Below, one piece after another: positions 62,721 to 64,000 of a stretch of DNA of 64,000 nucleotides (the stretch's first letter is position 1; each line of letters opens with the position of its first letter). The position numbers and the translations under genes are program-made. The stretch comes from Himantopus leucocephalus (lineage: Eukaryota; Chordata; Aves; Charadriiformes; Recurvirostridae): positions 59,620,222 through 59,684,221 of the forward strand of contig RSEF01000031.1 in the NCBI GenBank assembly GCA_003993805.1. Reading direction: 5' to 3'. Under the pieces are notes generated by a model. The model had not been told where the DNA came from. It made no database searches and was given only the letters and a program-made list of their open reading frames with translations.

Positions 62721-64000
62721 CTCCAGCACTGAGCCGGTTGGAAGTGTTGAATCTCGAGTCCTCGGGAGGGCAAGAAAACTTCATTTAATATCATTTAGTT
62801 CTGATTACACAAACAAACACACATAGCAGAGCCCTGGATGTAGCAAATCACTGCATTGTGTTTACATTGCATGTGAGATAGGACCAACAAGAAAAATCAG
62901 AGTATCATGAACCTCCATCCCTCCCAGGCTGTTTTTTCAGCCTCAAATGCTCACATCTGCTTGTCTCAAGCAGTTCAGCCAGAATGCCAGGCAAACGCCA
63001 ATGCCACCAGTGGGCTTAACTCAATGTTAGCTCCATGGACATCTTCATTCCCCATGGCGACAACGAAGACAGACTAGAATTGAGAATCACTTCTCTCTGG
63101 CCACAGGAAATTTGGTTCAGAATAATTTTAAAATGTCTTCTAACAGCTTTATTCTGACCAAACAAAGCAAGCCATGGACCCAGGAACGTGAAACGCGCTT
63201 CTTGAGAAAAGGAAGAATCTTTACACTGATGTTGCTGCACTCTTTCAAGTAACTTTATCACCTAGTTGGCAACAGAGTGCGGTGGATCAAAATTCTCCTC
63301 CTGGTTCTTATCTTTTCTTAGGCAGAACCATTACTCTGCCATTTGTCACTTTTTTCAATGAAAAGCTTGCCTTATGTTGCCTAAATGGTATACAGTATTT
63401 ACGCAGTAAAGTCCCACAACAGGCATATCTCCTCACTGAGAAAAAAATCCTCCAAAACCCAAGTTGTTAATGTCACAGTACACAAAATTTTACCTCTCAT
63501 ATGAGCTTAAGGGCTCAACTCATTAGAAGCTTCATTCAGAGCTAGGAAATGTTGCTAGGAAATAGCTAAACTGAAAAAGAAAAAAAATCAACTTTCAGAT
63601 TTCAATTTAACAAAGTTCCTGAAAAAATTAAGTGCATGTTGAACACAAAGCATGGCATCTTCAGTGATAATCATCAGCTCCATATCATGGCGTTTGAAGT
63701 TCATCTTTCTTTTTCTTCAATAGCTTATTTTTCCCTGCATTGTTATGGAGTAAAATTTTTCATACCCCATTGAGATTTAAGCAAATATTTCCCTGAATAA
63801 ACTTTTTGTTTGTCAGGGTTAAAAAAGAAAAAAATAGAGAGAAGCTGGCAAAAAAAATATCTGTCCCAAAAGTTGCATTTGGTAAAAATTATTTTTTTGC
63901 TGAAAAACACAATCTGCAGGACTTCATTTTAAAATTATTTTTCCATGAAAACCTTTTTGACAAGAAGTTATCATTAAAACACTTTTGAGAAAACCAGCTC
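62721..64000. other. Unique non-coding stretch to window end
   Basis: No gene or known element. From about 63700 the sequence is strongly A/T-biased, and AAAATTATTTTT followed by GAAAA occurs twice (near 63885 and 63932), suggesting an old, unrecognised repeat or simple-sequence drift. Confidence 0.5.

Noticed and set aside
63004..63016. CCACCAGTGGGC as a CTCF site
   Set aside because: Three or more core positions mismatch, and a short C/G-rich word is expected by chance in 64 kb.

Overview
The window looks like vertebrate nuclear DNA from a bird, or less likely a crocodilian or turtle. The recognisable repeats are nearly all CR1 non-LTR retrotransposons with the typical octamer-type tail (ATTCTATG-like units). 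They are sparse, there is one solo LTR, and no Alu, B1, L1 or MIR-type repeat is evident. Base composition is A/T-rich. Two 100-N placeholders (14780-14879 and 43101-43200) and two single Ns (10878 and 27995) mark this as draft assembly.

I find no host protein-coding exon, rRNA, tRNA, CRISPR array or bacterial-style operon. Most open frames are shorter than 110 codons, overlap each other on both strands and look like nothing known. The recognisable coding matter is decayed CR1 ORF1 and ORF2.

Layout: 218-364 (-) is an old CR1 ORF2 C-terminal remnant. 1507-1619 (+) is a CR1 tail. 2536-4666 (-) is a long 5'-truncated CR1, interrupted at 4193-4415 by a second, internally deleted CR1 in the opposite orientation. 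6205-6400 is a CpG-rich patch. 6955-7610 is a regulatory-looking block with an X-box-like site. 14568-14921 holds two CR1 ends facing each other across an assembly gap. 20462-20823 (-) is a probable solo LTR with matching 6-bp flanks. Microsatellites and homopolymers follow (23678-23728 and others), with a 55-bp tandem duplication at 29519-29628. 33990-34370, 37300-38480 and 62220-62720 are further A/T-rich stretches that could be conserved non-coding DNA. 43101-44056 (-) is a relatively well-preserved CR1 ORF2 piece whose 3' part is lost in a gap. 46259-49100 (-) is the most complete CR1, with ORF1 esterase-like motifs, an endonuclease domain and part of the reverse transcriptase, but with a deletion through the catalytic FADD motif. 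59208-59336 (-) is another old CR1 remnant.

Most of the retroelements, including the LTR, lie on the minus strand. This would fit an intron of a plus-strand gene, but the numbers are small, so that is only a hint. I found no convincing new biological system. The points most worth a second look are the gap-associated CR1 structures, the solo LTR, the CpG-rich patch, the regulatory-looking blocks and one unexplained region at 56208-56922 that is open in overlapping frames.
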